Below, one piece after another: positions 62,749-64,000 of a stretch of 64,000 bases of DNA. Position 1 is the stretch's first letter, and every line of letters starts with the position of its first letter. The stretch is taken from assembly GCF_024105635.1 (NCBI RefSeq), contig NZ_WYDQ01000001.1, positions 1,550,001-1,614,000 of the forward strand. The letters are read 5' to 3'. The notes below the pieces were generated by a model that did not search any database, was not told where the DNA came from, and saw nothing but the letters and a program-made list of their open reading frames with translations. The stretch is from Oceanicola sp. 502str15. GTDB taxonomy: Bacteria > Pseudomonadota > Alphaproteobacteria > Rhodobacterales > Rhodobacteraceae. The position numbers and the translations under genes were made by a program.

Positions 62749-63018
62749 TCAGCCGTCGGCCGCCTCGCTCTCGCCGCGGCGCTCGCCCCGGACCCAGCGC
62801 CAGAAATAGACCACCGGCCAGCGCAGCACCGAGGCCCCGGCCGCGAGGCAGGCAATGCCGATGAACGGCCCGTTCTGGTAGGTGACCCAGCCGAGCAGCG
62901 GGATGCCGATGGCGATGAGCACGTAGGCGCGCGTCCAGAGATTGTCCTTCGAGGGGATCATCGCCGCGACATTGGCGCAGAGGGCCCAGCCGAAGAAACA
63001 GATGAGCGAGGGGGTCAT
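62749..63018 (-). CDS. DUF2484 family membrane protein (second copy)
   Basis: An 89-residue protein with three hydrophobic helices and a basic/acidic C-terminus (RWVRGERRGESEAADG). The DUF2484 family is restricted largely to Rhodobacterales and occurs next to murB; its function is unknown. It overlaps the preceding copy by four bases. The two copies share a start with MSP/MTP-L and the same size and helix layout, though primary-sequence identity is limited. It probably sits in the inner membrane. Confidence 0.8.
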   Translation of the reverse strand: MTPSLICFFGWALCANVAAMIPSKDNLWTRAYVLIAIGIPLLGWVTYQNGPFIGIACLAAGASVLRWPVVYFWRWVRGERRGESEAADG

Positions 63019-63260
63019 GTGCGGGCCCTCCCGGTGAGTTTGGCCATCAGGTGCCCGAGCGGGCGGCGGAAGAACGAAATGAAGGTGGCCAGCGCCAGAA
63101 CCCCCGGCAGCAGGCCGAACTCGGCATAGATCAACCAGATCAACACGAACGCCCCGGCGATCAGGGTGAGGCCGGGCACGAGTTGCCAGCGCATCGGCAG
63201 GAACGCGGTGGCGGTTGCCGCGAAAACCCAGAGGAATGCGGCGATCAGAAGCGGGCTCAT
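63015..63260 (-). CDS. DUF2484 family membrane protein (first copy)
   Basis: An 81-residue, mostly hydrophobic protein with two or three membrane helices and a basic C-terminus (MAKLTGRART). It overlaps the next DUF2484 gene, so the pair is co-translated. Assignment rests on size, helix layout and location beside murB. The 105-base gap upstream holds no clear feature apart from GC-rich inverted segments near 63345-63362. Confidence 0.75.
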   Translation of the reverse strand: MSPLLIAAFLWVFAATATAFLPMRWQLVPGLTLIAGAFVLIWLIYAEFGLLPGVLALATFISFFRRPLGHLMAKLTGRART

Positions 63261-63365
63261 GAAACGGTCCTCTTGGACGACGAAAGCCCCCGCCGCCAGC
63301 CTAGCACGGGACGGGGGAAGAAAGTGTTAACGGGCGCAGGACTCTTCGGCCGGCCCCCGGTCGGG

Positions 63366-63806
63366 TCAGTCATCGAGCACATGGCAGGCGTCGGCCTCCC
63401 TGTCGCAATCGACGAATTGCGCTTCGCGGTTGGAGGCATCGAGCGACAGGCTCCAGCGCCAGCCGCGCGAGGCGGTGTCGCGGCGGAACCACTGCTGCGC
63501 CTGGAAGCTCCCGGTGACGGCCTCGGTCGGCAGGGCCAGCGGGGCGGCGCCGCGCGGGTAGAGGAAGAGGTGCACCTCGGCGGAGCGATGCTGGGCGCGG
63601 AACTTGCGGGCCAGAAGCGACAGCGCGCGCCGGGCGGTGCGGCTTTCCATCAGGCCCTCGGCCTCGTAGGCGGCCACCACGACATTGGCGAGGGAAGCAT
63701 CGCGCAGCTCGAAGACGCGGCGCAGCTCGTTGGCCTGGGCCTGCCCGGCAAACACCGAGGGGATCAGGGCCAGCCCGGCGGCCAGCACGAAACGGGGCGC
63801 GCTCAT
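63366..63806 (-). CDS. Exported protein of unknown function
   Basis: A 146-residue protein with a signal peptide (1-25, cleavage near AQA-N) and a mature domain that mixes helix and strand, including RRVFELRDASLANVVVAAYEAEGLM and a C-terminal pair of cysteines, CDREADAC. It overlaps the previous gene on this strand by four bases (ATGA) and heads toward the division genes. No family recognised; periplasmic location is expected. Confidence 0.7.
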   Translation of the reverse strand: MSAPRFVLAAGLALIPSVFAGQAQANELRRVFELRDASLANVVVAAYEAEGLMESRTARRALSLLARKFRAQHRSAEVHLFLYPRGAAPLALPTEAVTGSFQAQQWFRRDTASRGWRWSLSLDASNREAQFVDCDREADACHVLDD

Positions 63807-64000
63807 GTTGCCGCCCTCCCCGCGCCGTTCTGCAGCGGGGCGACCATGATCACGAGCACGAAGCCCGCGAGGGCGAAGGGGCCGATGGCGGCGGGCGCCA
63901 GCGCCGTGGCGGCCAGCATCAGCGTGAGCGCAACCTGCGCCACCCGCTTCAGCCGGGCCTCACCCAGCGCCCATCCGGTGGCGAAAGCGGCAAGCACCAG
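63803..64000 (-). CDS. Small hydrophobic protein (5' end beyond window)
   Basis: The last 65 codons or so of a hydrophobic protein with two probable membrane helices separated by AAIGPFA. The first in-frame ATG in the window is at 63997, but the frame is still open at the window edge, so the true start may lie outside. It overlaps the next gene (ATGA). Unknown function. Confidence 0.5.
   Translation of the reverse strand: MVLAAFATGWALGEARLKRVAQVALTLMLAATALAPAAIGPFALAGFVLVIMVAPLQNGAGRAAT

Noticed and set aside
1..64000. tRNA, rRNA, CRISPR, insertion sequence, prophage or toxin-antitoxin genes
   Set aside because: I looked for characteristic sequences and gene pairs on both strands and found none; a dedicated search would be needed to exclude a divergent tRNA or small RNA.

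Overview
The window is a high-GC chromosomal segment that looks like a marine member of the Rhodobacteraceae (Roseobacter group, Alphaproteobacteria). The reasons are aerobic CobS/CobT cobaltochelatase, a four-subunit tetrahydrofolate-dependent sarcosine oxidase, two tandem DUF2484 genes next to murB, a CcmI-RuvX-DUF1289 run, and a division cluster in the order murB-ddl-ftsQ-ftsA-ftsZ-lpxC-bamD-recN. I see no rRNA, tRNA, transposase, integrase, prophage or CRISPR array. Almost everything is core or lineage-specific chromosome; the accessory signal lies in small exported proteins, small membrane proteins and intergenic repeats.

Layout. 1-4485: the 3' part of cobS, three small exported proteins, a flavin reductase on the other strand, and cobT. 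4486-12457: a repeat element, a large Xaa-Pro aminopeptidase, a DUF427 protein, a giant AsmA-like membrane-anchored protein, a Bcp peroxiredoxin, a second copy of the repeat element (opposite orientation), and a DUF455 ferritin-like protein. 12706-14566: an M23 peptidase overlapping a bactofilin gene. 14924-21189: an AEC permease, then prfB, class A PBP1A and AmiC on the minus strand. 21397-24956: yfgM-bamB-der, the same order as in Escherichia coli. 25247-30312: an RND efflux adaptor and pump. 30374-34685: an Atm1-type ABC exporter, a LysM protein and a LOG-family hydrolase. 34682-36078: a host-attachment-family protein with a small partner gene, and iron/manganese superoxide dismutase. 36357-39690: two paralogous glycosyltransferase-2-like genes and a sulfotransferase, all overlapping. 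39666-45573: the sarcosine oxidase operon soxB-(small membrane protein)-soxD-soxA-soxG. 45788-51039: ccmI, ruvX, a DUF1289 gene, a ClC channel and a GlcD-like FAD oxidoreductase. 51147-52329: three paralogous small secreted two-cysteine proteins. 52369-64000: recN, bamD, lpxC, the fts/mur genes and a group of small membrane or exported proteins upstream of murB.

How the genes work together. Much of the window serves the cell envelope: precursor synthesis (MurB, Ddl), septum assembly (FtsQ, FtsA, FtsZ), peptidoglycan polymerisation and cleavage (PBP1A, AmiC, M23 peptidase with bactofilin), lipid A (LpxC) and outer-membrane protein assembly (BamB, BamD). A second theme is one-carbon and cobalt metabolism (sarcosine oxidase, cobaltochelatase).

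The least explained observations are (i) the tandem two-cysteine secreted family at 51147-52329, (ii) a roughly 138-bp inverted-repeat-ended element present twice in opposite orientation, (iii) a 42-bp motif with 11-bp direct repeats present at two distant intergenic sites, (iv) hairpin-array repeats joined to a conserved AT-rich core, and (v) a hairpin that places the Shine-Dalgarno sequence of the host-attachment gene pair in its loop. None of these amounts to a demonstrated new system; they are candidates.
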